A stretch of 64,000 nt of DNA. It comes from Thermoplasmata archaeon. Lineage in GTDB: Archaea > Thermoplasmatota > DTKX01 > VGTL01. This document shows, piece by piece, positions 1-7,739 of this stretch (positions within the stretch are counted from its first letter, which is position 1; every line of letters begins with the position of its first letter). Location: NCBI GenBank assembly GCA_038851035.1, contig JAWCLH010000001.1:134098-198097 (forward strand). Reading direction: 5' to 3'. Both the position numbers and the translations under genes were made by a program. Under the pieces are notes generated by a model, which saw only the letters and a list, made by a program, of their open reading frames with translations, had not been told where the DNA came from and did not search any database.

Positions 1-137
1 CAGCATTTCTTGCACTTCGCAAGCTCGACAACGGGTCTGAAGGTCCTCCACGAGCCTGTCTTGAAAAAGCCCCGCGTGGTCTCGAAAGTGATCGGCCCGG
101 GAGGAAGGTCCTTGTAGCTCCTGAGCTCCCGTCTCAC
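1..137 (-). CDS. porD: 2-oxoacid:ferredoxin oxidoreductase delta subunit (ferredoxin-type), N-terminal part
   Basis: Partial gene cut by the window edge; 45 codons are visible. It starts with GTG overlapping the TGA of the gamma subunit gene (GTGA overlap), so the two are translationally coupled. The visible protein begins VRRELRSYKDLPPG and reaches CKKC at residues 42-45, the first cysteines of a 4Fe-4S motif. Delta subunits of pyruvate and related 2-oxoacid oxidoreductases carry two such clusters and pass electrons to ferredoxin. The assignment rests on the short lead-in, the cysteine motif and the position straight after the gamma gene. The substrate cannot be told from this piece. Confidence 0.75.
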   Translation of the reverse strand, partial: MRRELRSYKDLPPGPITFETTRGFFKTGSWRTFRPVVELAKCKKC

Positions 138-685
138 TCGACCACCGTCCTCTCGCTCGCCTCGAGGGCCGCGGCCGCGTTCTCCTCCGGCTTCAGGGGC
201 ACCGTGGCCTTTATGGCCTTGACGACCGAGTCCATGCGAACGATGCCTAGGAACCTGACCATCCCGCCCAGTATCGCCGTGTTGACTATTGGTGATGTCC
301 GGCTGCCCAGCCTGTGCTTCAGCGCAATCCCGGTGGCGTCCACAGTGGCAACGGTCTGCTTTATGCCGTCCCTGAACGCGGAAGGGGGTTTCGGAGAGTT
401 GATTAGTATCTTTCCCTGGGGCTTCAGGCCCTGAATCACATTGACATACTTCATCAGGAAAGTATCCAGAACCACCACTGCGTCTGGATCAGTTATCTCG
501 GAGCGAATTCGAATCGGCTTATCGTCCACCCTGAGGAAGGCGGTGACGGGCGCGCCCCTCCTCTCGACGCCGAAGTAGGGGAATGCCTGAACGTTCTTTC
601 CCTCCTCGAACAGAGCAGTCGCTAGAATTGTGGACGCCACCACCGCTCCCTGCCCGCCCCTTCCATGGAACCGAATCTCCAGCAC
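134..685 (-). CDS. porG: 2-oxoacid:ferredoxin oxidoreductase gamma subunit
   Basis: 183 residues, the usual length for a stand-alone gamma subunit of pyruvate/2-oxoacid:ferredoxin oxidoreductase, which oxidatively decarboxylates 2-oxoacids to acyl-CoA with reduction of ferredoxin. The N-terminus has the family motif GRGGQG (residues 8-13), and residues 35-52 contain FPYFGVERRGAPV, also typical. The start is GTG at 685. The delta subunit gene follows with a 4-base overlap, so this is the front of a por-type operon whose alpha and beta genes should lie beyond the left edge. Whether the substrate is pyruvate, 2-oxoisovalerate or another 2-oxoacid cannot be decided from gamma alone. Confidence 0.88.
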   Translation of the reverse strand: MLEIRFHGRGGQGAVVASTILATALFEEGKNVQAFPYFGVERRGAPVTAFLRVDDKPIRIRSEITDPDAVVVLDTFLMKYVNVIQGLKPQGKILINSPKPPSAFRDGIKQTVATVDATGIALKHRLGSRTSPIVNTAILGGMVRFLGIVRMDSVVKAIKATVPLKPEENAAAALEASERTVVE

Positions 686-716
686 CGGCCGCTACCCCCA
701 CCAGCGGTATCGAGTA

Positions 717-740
717 ATCAATAATAAATCTGTCTATAAA
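717..740 (-). promoter_or_regulatory. Putative promoter of the 2-oxoacid oxidoreductase operon
   Basis: An AT-rich island in GC-rich surroundings, 32-55 bases before the GTG of the gamma gene. On the minus strand it reads TTTATAGACA and then TTTATTATTG, either of which could serve as an archaeal TATA box. A G-rich stretch just before the start codon could be the ribosome binding site. Assigned by eye. Confidence 0.4.
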
Positions 741-916
741 CAGGCCCCGAGCCATCCCTATTCCACCCGCCCGAGCCTCTTCCGCGCGAGGGCGGAAGCG
801 GTTAATCCTTTGCTCTGCTGGACAATGCCCAAGAAGCGCCTGGCGCCTGAATTCCTTATCCGGAATTTACGTTCGTTGTGCTGAGAAAGCCAGGTGGAGA
901 CCCGTGCGGAACAAGG

Positions 917-925
917 GTTATATAG
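917..925 (+). promoter_or_regulatory. Putative TATA box for the KaiC-like gene
   Basis: GTTATATAG lies about 40 bases before the ATG at 960. A transcript starting about 26 bases downstream would begin near 948, after the upstream GTG at 894. This supports ATG 960 as the true start; a G-rich run (GGGGGGAGGG) sits just before that ATG. Confidence 0.5.
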
Positions 926-959
926 GTCGTTCCGAAATATCTTGTGGGGGGAGGGCCGT

Positions 960-1676
960 ATGCAAACCGAGGGTGAGGTGGAGCGAATTCCAACGCACAT
1001 CAAGGGCCTCGACGAGCGCATGGAAGGCGGAATTCCGGTGGGGCACATAGTGCTCCTTTGCGGACGCGCGGGGAGCATGAAATCCACCCTCGCCTTCAGC
1101 ATAGTATATAACGCGGCCAAATCGATGGGGAAGCGCTCTCTCTACATCTCTCTGGAGCAGAGGTCCGAGAGCCTGCTTCGACAGATGAGGAAATTCGGGA
1201 TGGACATCTCAGGCATGAACGAGCTGGTGATCATGGACCTGGGGAGGCTCAGGGGGGCCAAGGAGCTTTCAATATCGCCCCAGCAGCAGGACTGGATGCC
1301 TGCGATTCTGAGGGGAATTACCGCCTATAAGAACAACTTTGGCTGCGAGCTCGTTGTCATCGACTCCCTGGACGCCCTCTACACCCTTTCGTCGATGGAG
1401 AACCCGCGCGTGAAGCTCTACCATTTTGTCGAAGGCCTGCGGGACCTGGGTGTGACCGTGTTCCTTGTCTCTGAGATTCGCGAGAGCGAGACTCGCTTCG
1501 GCCAGTTCGGTGTGGAGTCATTCCTCTCCGATGGAATCATCCACATCGACCTGACGCGTGAGGGCAAGAACGTGGGCAGGTGGATAGGTATCGCGAAGAT
1601 GAGGGAGACGAACCACGTCCAAGGCTACTTCCCGCTGATTGTGGACAGGACGGGGTTCAGAATCGTCACAAAGTGA
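960..1676 (+). CDS. KaiC/RecA-superfamily ATPase (single domain)
   Basis: 238 residues when read from ATG 960. It is a single KaiC-like RecA-fold ATPase domain. The Walker A motif is GRAGSMKST (residues 35-43), with Met where the classical motif has Gly before the Lys. Walker B is ELVVIDS (130-136, Asp135), and SLEQ (64-67) supplies the acidic residue near the nucleotide. Archaeal genomes carry many such proteins, related to the archaellum ATPase FlaH and to GvpD, often in signalling or membrane-associated roles; the partner here is unknown. An in-frame GTG at 894 would add 22 residues but lies upstream of the likely promoter. The coiled-coil zinc-ribbon gene follows within 20 bases, so the two may be co-transcribed. 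Confidence 0.8.
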   Translation: MQTEGEVERIPTHIKGLDERMEGGIPVGHIVLLCGRAGSMKSTLAFSIVYNAAKSMGKRSLYISLEQRSESLLRQMRKFGMDISGMNELVIMDLGRLRGAKELSISPQQQDWMPAILRGITAYKNNFGCELVVIDSLDALYTLSSMENPRVKLYHFVEGLRDLGVTVFLVSEIRESETRFGQFGVESFLSDGIIHIDLTREGKNVGRWIGIAKMRETNHVQGYFPLIVDRTGFRIVTK

Positions 1677-1695
1677 GTGAGCCCGGGGATGCCCG

Positions 1696-2898
1696 ATGGG
1701 GGAGAGGAAAACGCGCCCGGAGATTCGTGGGAGGCGGAGAGGCAAGGCGGGGGCGCCAGCCGATTCGGTCGGGCGTGCTGCCGGTCCCGGCGCGAGCCCC
1801 CATGGAGGTACCCCTGAGACGACCAAGCTCCGTAAATTCTCCCCTCTCATCGGCCCCAGTCCGGCATTTCCGCGCGCGGCTGGTGCGGGCGCTCCAGCGT
1901 CCGGGCTTATAAGAGACGATGTGAGCGGGCTGCAGGCGCCACCCCCAGGGGTCTCGGGGCCGGCGAGCGGCGAGAAAGGAGTTCCCTCGGGGGAGGAACT
2001 GGGGGAGCCGCAGGGCTCCCCAAAGGCACAGCCCTCCGCCACTGAAGCCGCCCCGTTCGTCACCGTCGTTCCCGCGCCCGCGCCGCCCACACTTTCCCTG
2101 CAGGCGCCGCCTGAGGACACGGTAGGAAAATTGAAGAGGGAGGTCGAGCTCGAAAAGCGGGAGAGGGCGGTTGAGGAGAGAGAATTCCGGGTGGTGGAGG
2201 CGGAGAGGGAATTGGAGTTGAAGAGGAAGGAGATGGCGGAACGTGAGAGTGAAGTCGAGGCGAGAATGGGGAAGTTGGTGGAGGCGGAGAGGGAATTGGA
2301 GTTGAAGAGGAAGGAGATGGCGGAACGTGAGAGTGAAGTCGAGGCGAGAATGGGGAAGTTGGTGAAGGCGGAGAGAGGGAAGGAAATAGGGACCAAGAGG
2401 GTTGAGGAAGTGGAGAGCGCAATCAGAGAGAGGGCTGGGGAGAAGTTAAAGGAAATGGTGGTGGCGGAAGCCGAGGCGCCGGACGTGGGTTTGCAACCCC
2501 CGCCCCAGGCCCAGAGGGCTCCAACGATGGTGTGGGAACCAGGGCTACCTCCTCCTCGGCTCTCCCAGTCCCCAGCGCCTAGCGAGAGGGAGCCACCGCC
2601 CCCTCCTCCCGCTCCACAGTCTTTGCTCTGCAAGCAGCCCCCCACGCCTCCTCCTTTAACTCCACAATCTCTGCCTCTTGTGAGCCCTGAAGCCGCTACC
2701 GCCCCACACTCTCCGGTCCCATCTTTATCACCGCCTCCGTCCAGCGGCACGGCTGTTGACCGAGAAACGGCCCCAGTGGACAAACCCCTCCTCAAGGTCC
2801 GCTGCTCTTCATGCAAGAGCATAATTCCCATCTACACGCGAGAGAGACCGCTCAGGATAAAGTGCACCGGCTGCGGCAAGGAAGGGACGCTCAGGTGA
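1696..2898 (+). CDS. Coiled-coil protein with Pro-rich flanks and C-terminal zinc ribbon
   Basis: 400 residues, not a recognised family overall. Residues 1-135 are low-complexity Gly/Pro/Ala. Residues about 136-255 are a strongly charged Glu/Lys/Arg helix predicted to form a coiled coil, containing a perfectly duplicated 28-residue unit. Residues 256-365 are Pro/Ser-rich. The last 33 residues form a zinc ribbon with CSSC and CTGC knuckles, seen at the C-terminus of many Thermoplasmatota proteins. There is no signal peptide or membrane segment, so it should be cytoplasmic. It sits 19 bases after the KaiC-like ATPase gene and may be its partner; that is inference. The disordered flanks make the start codon uncertain. 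Confidence 0.6.
   Translation: MGERKTRPEIRGRRRGKAGAPADSVGRAAGPGASPHGGTPETTKLRKFSPLIGPSPAFPRAAGAGAPASGLIRDDVSGLQAPPPGVSGPASGEKGVPSGEELGEPQGSPKAQPSATEAAPFVTVVPAPAPPTLSLQAPPEDTVGKLKREVELEKRERAVEEREFRVVEAERELELKRKEMAERESEVEARMGKLVEAERELELKRKEMAERESEVEARMGKLVKAERGKEIGTKRVEEVESAIRERAGEKLKEMVVAEAEAPDVGLQPPPQAQRAPTMVWEPGLPPPRLSQSPAPSEREPPPPPPAPQSLLCKQPPTPPPLTPQSLPLVSPEAATAPHSPVPSLSPPPSSGTAVDRETAPVDKPLLKVRCSSCKSIIPIYTRERPLRIKCTGCGKEGTLR
2194..2361 (+). repeat. Perfect 84-bp tandem duplication (2 copies) inside a coding region
   Basis: Two adjacent 84-base copies (2194-2277 and 2278-2361) appear identical base for base, and a third partial copy begins at 2362 with one change (GTGAAG for GTGGAG). Each encodes 28 residues beginning VEAERELELKRKEMAE. 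28 residues equal four heptads, so the duplication keeps the coiled-coil register. Confidence 0.9.
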
Positions 2899-3081
2899 TT
2901 TCTCTCACCCCTGCTGGAAGTCGGTTTCGAGCTGGCCGGCCTGCCCAGGCCCTGTTCACCGACGAGGAGAATGGAGCGCGGGAAGCTGGAGAGAAGCCCT
3001 TTCCCATGGCCTGAGCGCGGGCCAAGCCGGGCCTGCAGAGCGCGCTGATAGTGAAGAGGGACATTTCGAGGGGCGCGGGCC

Positions 3082-3861
3082 TCATCTCCCGAAGCGCCTA
3101 TGCCTGCTCTGGTAGGCACGTATGGCTCTGAGAAAATCAACCTTCCTCAGGCCGGGCCAGTATACATCCGTAAAGTAGAGTTCCGAGTAGGCGAGCTGCC
3201 AGAGAAGGAAGTTCGATATCCTCTCTTCGCCGGAAGTCCTGAGAATCAGGTCCGGGTCGGGGAGGTCGTAGGTGTAGAGGTGCGACGAGACCATTTTCTC
3301 GTCTATCTCCTCCGGCTTCACCCTGCCCTCCGCAACCTCCCGAGCGATTTTTTGAATGGCGTGGATGATCTCCTCCCTGCCTCCGTAGGCGACGGCGATG
3401 TTGAAGAAGTACTGGTCGTAGTCCTTGGTTCTCTCCTCCGCGTAGCGAATCGCCTTCTGTACCCTCTCCGGAAGCAGGGATATCTGCCCTATCGCCCTAA
3501 CCCTGATCTTGTACTTGTGGGCCCTTTCGTCGTCACCGGCCTTCCTGAAGTTCATCTCGAAAAGATCCATGAGCGCCTTGACCTCCTCCGGGTTGCGCTT
3601 TAGGTTCTCGGTGGAGAATGCATAGACCGTGAGAATTCGGATGCCGACGTCGAGGCACCAGCCCACCAGCTCCTCGAGCTTCTCTCTTCCGGCGATGTGG
3701 CCAGAGACCGGGTCGAGGCCCATCTCCATCGCGAACCTCCTGTTCCCGTCCATTATTATCGCGACATGCCTCGGAATCGGCCCCGCCTTAACCTCTTTAA
3801 AGAGGGCATTTTCGTAGGCTTGGTAAGCGATGTCGCTGATGGCTTTCGATATCTCAGCCAT
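3082..3861 (-). CDS. uppS: Isoprenyl (polyprenyl) diphosphate synthase, cis type
   Basis: A cis-prenyltransferase of the UppS family, which condenses isopentenyl diphosphate units into the long polyprenyl diphosphate used as a lipid carrier for surface glycans and N-glycosylation. Family marks: HVAIIMDGNRRFA near the N-terminus (diphosphate-binding Asp), YAFSTENLKR, and DLPDPDLILRTSGEERISNF with LWQLAYSELYF at the C-terminus. The reading frame opens at ATG 3879, but an AT-rich element at 3898-3906 would place transcription start near 3876, so ATG 3861 (MAEISKAISD) is preferred. Length is about 259 residues, normal for the family. It is a single gene convergent with the coiled-coil gene. Confidence 0.92.
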   Translation of the reverse strand: MAEISKAISDIAYQAYENALFKEVKAGPIPRHVAIIMDGNRRFAMEMGLDPVSGHIAGREKLEELVGWCLDVGIRILTVYAFSTENLKRNPEEVKALMDLFEMNFRKAGDDERAHKYKIRVRAIGQISLLPERVQKAIRYAEERTKDYDQYFFNIAVAYGGREEIIHAIQKIAREVAEGRVKPEEIDEKMVSSHLYTYDLPDPDLILRTSGEERISNFLLWQLAYSELYFTDVYWPGLRKVDFLRAIRAYQSRHRRFGR

Positions 3862-3933
3862 CCCCCATCTCCGCCCCATCCTAAGCTCTCCCCACCTAAA
3901 AACCTTTTCCAGAGGGAGCGGATGGGAGCGAAA

Positions 3934-3941
3934 TCTTTAAA
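3934..3941 (+). promoter_or_regulatory. Putative TATA box for the DJ-1/PfpI gene
   Basis: TCTTTAAA, about 36 bases before the ATG at 3974. The sequence GGTGAGG just before the ATG could act as a ribosome binding site. Assigned by eye. Confidence 0.45.
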
Positions 3942-3973
3942 CCGTTGTGAAGGGATGATACGCCGGTGAGGCG

Positions 3974-4510
3974 ATGGCTGCAGCCGGAAAGAAAGTGTTG
4001 ATGGTTATAGCTCCGAAGGACTTCAGGGACGAGGAGCTCCTCGAGACGCGCAGGGAACTGGAGAGCGCTGGGGCGAGGGTCACGCTCGCGAGCACCACAC
4101 TCTCCGAGGTCAGGGCGATGTTCGGGGCACGCGCAAAGCCGGACATTCTCCTGAAGGACGCGAAGGCGAAGGACTACGACGCCGTGGTCTTCGTCGGTGG
4201 CAGTGGCTCTCAGGTATACTTCGGCGACCCCGTGGCACACTCCCTAGCGAGGGACGCGGCCTCGGCTGGAAAGGTCGTGGCCGCGATATGCATAGCGCCC
4301 TCGATACTAGCGAAGGCTGGGCTGCTGAAGGGAAAGAAGGCGACTGTTTGGGACGACAAAGGCGCCTCGGGCCCCTTCTCCGCCAATATCAAGAACGGCG
4401 GGGGCGTCCTTGTGGCCCAGGACGTCGTGCGCGACGGGAACATCATCACCGCCAACGGGCCCCAGGCGGCTCAGAAGTTCGGGAGGACCATTGTTGAGGC
4501 TCTCAGCTAG
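3974..4510 (+). CDS. DJ-1/PfpI family protein
   Basis: 178 residues spanning the whole DJ-1/PfpI fold. The nucleophile-elbow cysteine is visible in VAAICIAPSILA, where the family usually has AICHGP or AICAAP; the acidic partner is in PKDFRDEEL near the N-terminus. Members include proteases, chaperones and glyoxalase/deglycase-like enzymes that handle reactive aldehydes; sequence alone does not separate these. The variant after the Cys (Ile in place of His or Ala) is mild. It has its own promoter, and a secreted protein gene begins 19 bases after its stop. Confidence 0.88.
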   Translation: MAAAGKKVLMVIAPKDFRDEELLETRRELESAGARVTLASTTLSEVRAMFGARAKPDILLKDAKAKDYDAVVFVGGSGSQVYFGDPVAHSLARDAASAGKVVAAICIAPSILAKAGLLKGKKATVWDDKGASGPFSANIKNGGGVLVAQDVVRDGNIITANGPQAAQKFGRTIVEALS

Positions 4511-4529
4511 ACCGCCGGCATGGCATCTG

Positions 4530-5477
4530 GTGCGAGGGGCGCGGCTAGGCGAGTCACCGTCCCAGCGACCTCTTCGGGCCGCAGTCTTCATCGCCTTTTT
4601 GGGAATTTGTTTGGGCCAGTTCCCCTTCTCGAGTGCCCAAGGACTCGTGCCAGAGCTCACGCTCACGCTGGAGAAGACCGACCTCGAGGCCGAATCGCCC
4701 GGGAGCGCCTCCGTTCAGGGATGGCTCCATCTCGATGGGCTTCCGTTCATTCCGTACAGGGTGAACATGAGCGCAGAGTGCTCTGGCTGGAGCGCAGTCT
4801 GCGAGCCCGCCACTCTAATATTCACCGGCTCGGGGAACCAGAGCTTCAACGTCACTGTCTCCATACCAGCGGGCGAAGAGGGCGGGGAGACCCAGCAGCT
4901 AAACGTTACCGCTACCGTCACCGCCGCAGGAATTCCGGCGAGCAACGCAACCGCCTACGCAATTGTTACCGTGAGGCAGGTCTTCGGGGTCGACCTGAGC
5001 TCGGAGGTCTCGAACCTCGAGACTACCGCCGGGAGTCCAGTGAACTGGCCATTCCGGCTGACCAATACTGGGAACGGGCGCGATTCCTATTCGGTCTCGG
5101 TCGTGGACCTCCAGAGCTACACGAGCACCGGCTGGGCACTCAGGTTCAACAGGACGATAGTCTCTATTGACAACGGGAGCCAGGCAGACATCAGCCTGAA
5201 CATAACCCCACCGGCGAGCCACCCAGGAGGAGTGGTGGAGCTTTGCGTCCGGGCCTACTCGAGGAACGCCAACCTCAACAACAGGACCGTCGAGGATTTT
5301 CTCTCCCTCTACCTGACTGTCCAAAAGCGCCCGGCTGGGGGCGGCGGGGGAAAGCCGCCGCAGGAGCCCCGGAAGGTCCCGGGCTATGGCGCCGCTCCCC
5401 TGCTGGCGCTGCTGTTTATCGCCGCGTACGCGGGCCGCCTCAGGCGCGATGCTAACCGAAGGAAAGGGGGCGGCTGA
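4530..5477 (+). CDS. Secreted, C-terminally anchored beta-sandwich (NEW3/CARDB-like) protein
   Basis: About 315 residues from GTG 4530. The N-terminus is a signal peptide (AAVFIAFLGICLGQF...SSAQG). Residues about 40-150 and 155-275 look like two beta-sandwich domains; the second has the NEW3/CARDB pattern (FRLTNTGNGRDSYSVSV, VSIDNGSQADISLNI). Several N-glycosylation sequons (NVT, NAT, NRT, NGS) fit an exported archaeal protein. After a Gly/Pro linker the C-terminus has VPGYGAAPLLALLFIAAYAG followed by RLRR, which resembles a PGF-CTERM-type sorting signal with Tyr for Phe. The start is uncertain: GTG 4530 lies in frame just before the signal peptide, 19 bases after the preceding stop. Confidence 0.7.
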   Translation: MRGARLGESPSQRPLRAAVFIAFLGICLGQFPFSSAQGLVPELTLTLEKTDLEAESPGSASVQGWLHLDGLPFIPYRVNMSAECSGWSAVCEPATLIFTGSGNQSFNVTVSIPAGEEGGETQQLNVTATVTAAGIPASNATAYAIVTVRQVFGVDLSSEVSNLETTAGSPVNWPFRLTNTGNGRDSYSVSVVDLQSYTSTGWALRFNRTIVSIDNGSQADISLNITPPASHPGGVVELCVRAYSRNANLNNRTVEDFLSLYLTVQKRPAGGGGGKPPQEPRKVPGYGAAPLLALLFIAAYAGRLRRDANRRKGGG

Positions 5478-5534
5478 CCCGGCCAACCGGCGAGAGCCCA
5501 GCGGCGAGGCCTAGCCCCTGCTCGCAGGACGAAA

Positions 5535-5543
5535 AAATTAATC
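5535..5543 (+). promoter_or_regulatory. Putative TATA box for the deacetylase-family gene
   Basis: AAATTAATC in GC-rich surroundings, centred about 32 bases before ATG 5572, which would give a very short or absent leader. Assigned by eye. Confidence 0.45.
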
Positions 5544-5571
5544 ACGCCGAGCGCAATTCCCGGCGGGCCCG

Positions 5572-6588
5572 ATGACGCTCGTACACCACCCAAGATACCA
5601 CGCCCACAGGCAGACCGTCGGCCATCCGGAGTGCCCGGAGAGGCTCGATGCGATCGTCGCGCGCCTCAAAAGAGAGGGTCTATGGAATGACGTCCTCAAA
5701 CCGGAGCCCGTGGACCCCGCGCTGCTCAGAAAGGTCCACACGCCGGAGTACATCGAGAGCATCCGGGACTTTGGGGAGGGCTATATGGACCCCGACACCT
5801 ATGTCCGGCCCGAGACCTACGAAATCGCCCTGCTGGCGGCAGGGGGTGCAGTCCTCGCCGCCCGGACCGCTCTCGAGAGGGGCACCCCGAGCTTTGCGCT
5901 CGTCAGGCCCCCGGGACATCACGCCGGGAGCTACCACGGTGGGGGCTTTTGCTACTTCAACAACGCCGCGATAGCGACCGAGGCCGCGCTCGAGAAGGTC
6001 CGGAGGGTCGCCATCGTCGACATCGACCTACACCATGGGAACGGCTCGAGCGACATTTTCTACAAAAGGGACGACGTGCTCTACATCTCGACCCACCAGG
6101 GCGGAATCTACCCCGGCACCGGCATCCCGGAGGAGCTGGGCGAGGGAAGGGGCATGGGCTACAACCTGAACATCCCGCTACCAGGTGGCAGCGGAGACGC
6201 CACCTACAACTTGGCCCTGAGGCGAATAATAAAACCAGTGCTCCAGAGCTACCGCCCGGAGCTGATACTGGTGTCGCTCGGCGGCGACGCCCACTACATG
6301 GACCCGCTCGGGGGAATGGCGCTGACCTCGCCTGGGTACGTGGCCATTTCCGAGGAGCTCCTCGCGCTCGCCAGCTCCCTTTGCGGCGGCGCAATCGCCT
6401 TCACGCTTGAGGGCGGCTACCACACCGGCGCGCTGGCGGAGCTCGTGGCTGGTATCGTTGCCTCCTTCGATGGAAAGAAAGTCCAGTACGAGTTCGACCG
6501 CTCCTCGGACGAGACTGGCACGGGGGCCTACGCCGTTGCTCGAGCTGCCGCGGCGATGAGGAGGCACTGGCCATCGATAGAAGGCTAG
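5572..6588 (+). CDS. Histone deacetylase family (AcuC/HDAC-like) hydrolase
   Basis: 338 residues, a complete HDAC-superfamily domain. Motifs in order: HPECPERLDAI near the N-terminus, VRPPGHHA (catalytic His pair), VAIVDIDLHHGNGSSDIFY (zinc ligands Asp and His), SLGGDAHYMDPLGGM (second zinc Asp in the family) and LEGGYH at the C-terminus. Such zinc enzymes remove acetyl groups from lysines, polyamines or small molecules; in archaea the substrate is usually unknown (acetoin-utilisation-like proteins, Alba or histone deacetylation, and polyamine deacetylation have all been proposed for the family). It is a single gene whose stop codon overlaps that of the convergent CBS-domain gene. Confidence 0.92.
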   Translation: MTLVHHPRYHAHRQTVGHPECPERLDAIVARLKREGLWNDVLKPEPVDPALLRKVHTPEYIESIRDFGEGYMDPDTYVRPETYEIALLAAGGAVLAARTALERGTPSFALVRPPGHHAGSYHGGGFCYFNNAAIATEAALEKVRRVAIVDIDLHHGNGSSDIFYKRDDVLYISTHQGGIYPGTGIPEELGEGRGMGYNLNIPLPGGSGDATYNLALRRIIKPVLQSYRPELILVSLGGDAHYMDPLGGMALTSPGYVAISEELLALASSLCGGAIAFTLEGGYHTGALAELVAGIVASFDGKKVQYEFDRSSDETGTGAYAVARAAAAMRRHWPSIEG

Positions 6589-7739
6589 AATTTTCTCCCC
6601 CTGGGCTTCTCCTTGTCCAGCTCGCGCGCCCTCCTTATCTGCTTCTCTAGCTTCTTCATTGCGTCGTCCGTTGCGGCGAACAGGTCCCAAGCGTAGGTAT
6701 AGGCCCTGTAGATTCCCTTCCTCGTCGAGAGCCGGACGCGGAGGGAGTGCTTGTATACGTCCCCCCGCGTGTGGTGGCGGGCGATGTGCATCGTCAGGAC
6801 CCTCGGGGAGCAGAGGCTCGCCACGCGCTTCATGGCCCTCTCGATAATGGAATACAGCATGTCGTAGGTGTCCGGGTCCTCGTCCTCGAGGCCTGTAATG
6901 TTCACGTAGAGTCCCTCCTTCTCCTTGAGAGAGGTCAGGAGTTCGAGAATGTCGGACTGGGTTAGCACGCCGACGGGCCTGTCGTCCCTCGTCACCACCA
7001 CGGTGGAAACGTCCCTCTCGACCATCAGCTTCGCGGCCTCTGCGAGGGTCGCCTCCGGTGAGATCGCGATGGCCGGCGAGCTCATCACGCTCCCCACTGC
7101 GATTTCGAGGGGGACGCGCTCGCCCGGGGAGCGGGCGTGCCTCCCCTCCCTCTGGTCCTCCATGACCTGCACTATGTCCCTCGCCCCCACTACGCCGACG
7201 AGCCTGCCCTGGTCGTCCACTACGGGGACACTCCTCACGTCCAGCGACTTCATTCCCTGGCGCGCGCGCTCTAGGCTGTCGCGCTCCCTGACCACAACTG
7301 GGGAGGGGCTCATCACATCCTCCACCTTGACCGAGGAGAGCTCGTCGGCGCCGAGCAGGCCCCGAATCAGGTCCGACCTCGACACGATACCCACGACTCG
7401 GGAGCGGCGGACCACCGGGACCGCTCGCATATCGCTGGAGAGCAGAGCCTCCGCTATCGTGGCTGCGCTGGCGTCCTCAGGGACCGATGGTGCTGAGACC
7501 ATTACGCTCTTCGCCTCCGATGAGAGGGGGAACTGGCGCCTCTTTATTAGGACGTCATAGCTCACCATTCCCAGAAGATTCCCCCTCTCCACGACAGGGA
7601 GCTCGTAGACGTCGGCCTTCTTCATTTTTCCCAGGAGCTCCGAGAGCGGCTCCCCGGGCGATGCCGTCACGACCTGTCTGGTCATCAGCTCGCGCGCTCT
7701 CAGCTCGTTGACGCTGAACGGCTTGGCCACTTTCCCCAC
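6585..7739 (-). CDS. Four-CBS-domain protein with C-terminal ribosome-hibernation-factor-like domain
   Basis: About 384 residues from GTG 7739. Four CBS motifs follow in order, starting at ELMTRQVVTASPGEPL, SVMVSAPSVPEDA, DVMSPSPVVVRERD and SVMSSPAIAISPEAT; each has the VPVV...GVV(S/T)xxD pattern of adenine-nucleotide-binding Bateman modules. The last ~90 residues are not CBS: VYKHSLRVRLSTRKG...DLFAATDDAMKKLEKQIRR follows the strand-strand-helix end of HPF/YfiA ribosome hibernation factors. This suggests a nucleotide-sensing ribosome or RNA-binding regulator. The frame opens at ATG 7793, but an AT-rich box (TTAATAAC on the minus strand, about 7767-7774) favours GTG 7739 or 7730. The CTAG at 6585-6588 supplies stop codons for both this gene and its convergent neighbour. 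Confidence 0.82.
   Translation of the reverse strand: MGKVAKPFSVNELRARELMTRQVVTASPGEPLSELLGKMKKADVYELPVVERGNLLGMVSYDVLIKRRQFPLSSEAKSVMVSAPSVPEDASAATIAEALLSSDMRAVPVVRRSRVVGIVSRSDLIRGLLGADELSSVKVEDVMSPSPVVVRERDSLERARQGMKSLDVRSVPVVDDQGRLVGVVGARDIVQVMEDQREGRHARSPGERVPLEIAVGSVMSSPAIAISPEATLAEAAKLMVERDVSTVVVTRDDRPVGVLTQSDILELLTSLKEKEGLYVNITGLEDEDPDTYDMLYSIIERAMKRVASLCSPRVLTMHIARHHTRGDVYKHSLRVRLSTRKGIYRAYTYAWDLFAATDDAMKKLEKQIRRARELDKEKPRGRKF

Noticed and set aside
1518-2831. 437-residue minus-strand frame
   Set aside because: Ser/Gly/Pro-rich mirror of the coiled-coil gene; the plus-strand zinc ribbon and heptads make that the coding strand.
4410-4529. Upstream part of the secreted protein frame
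   Set aside because: It lies inside the DJ-1/PfpI gene in another frame; the signal peptide begins only after GTG 4530.
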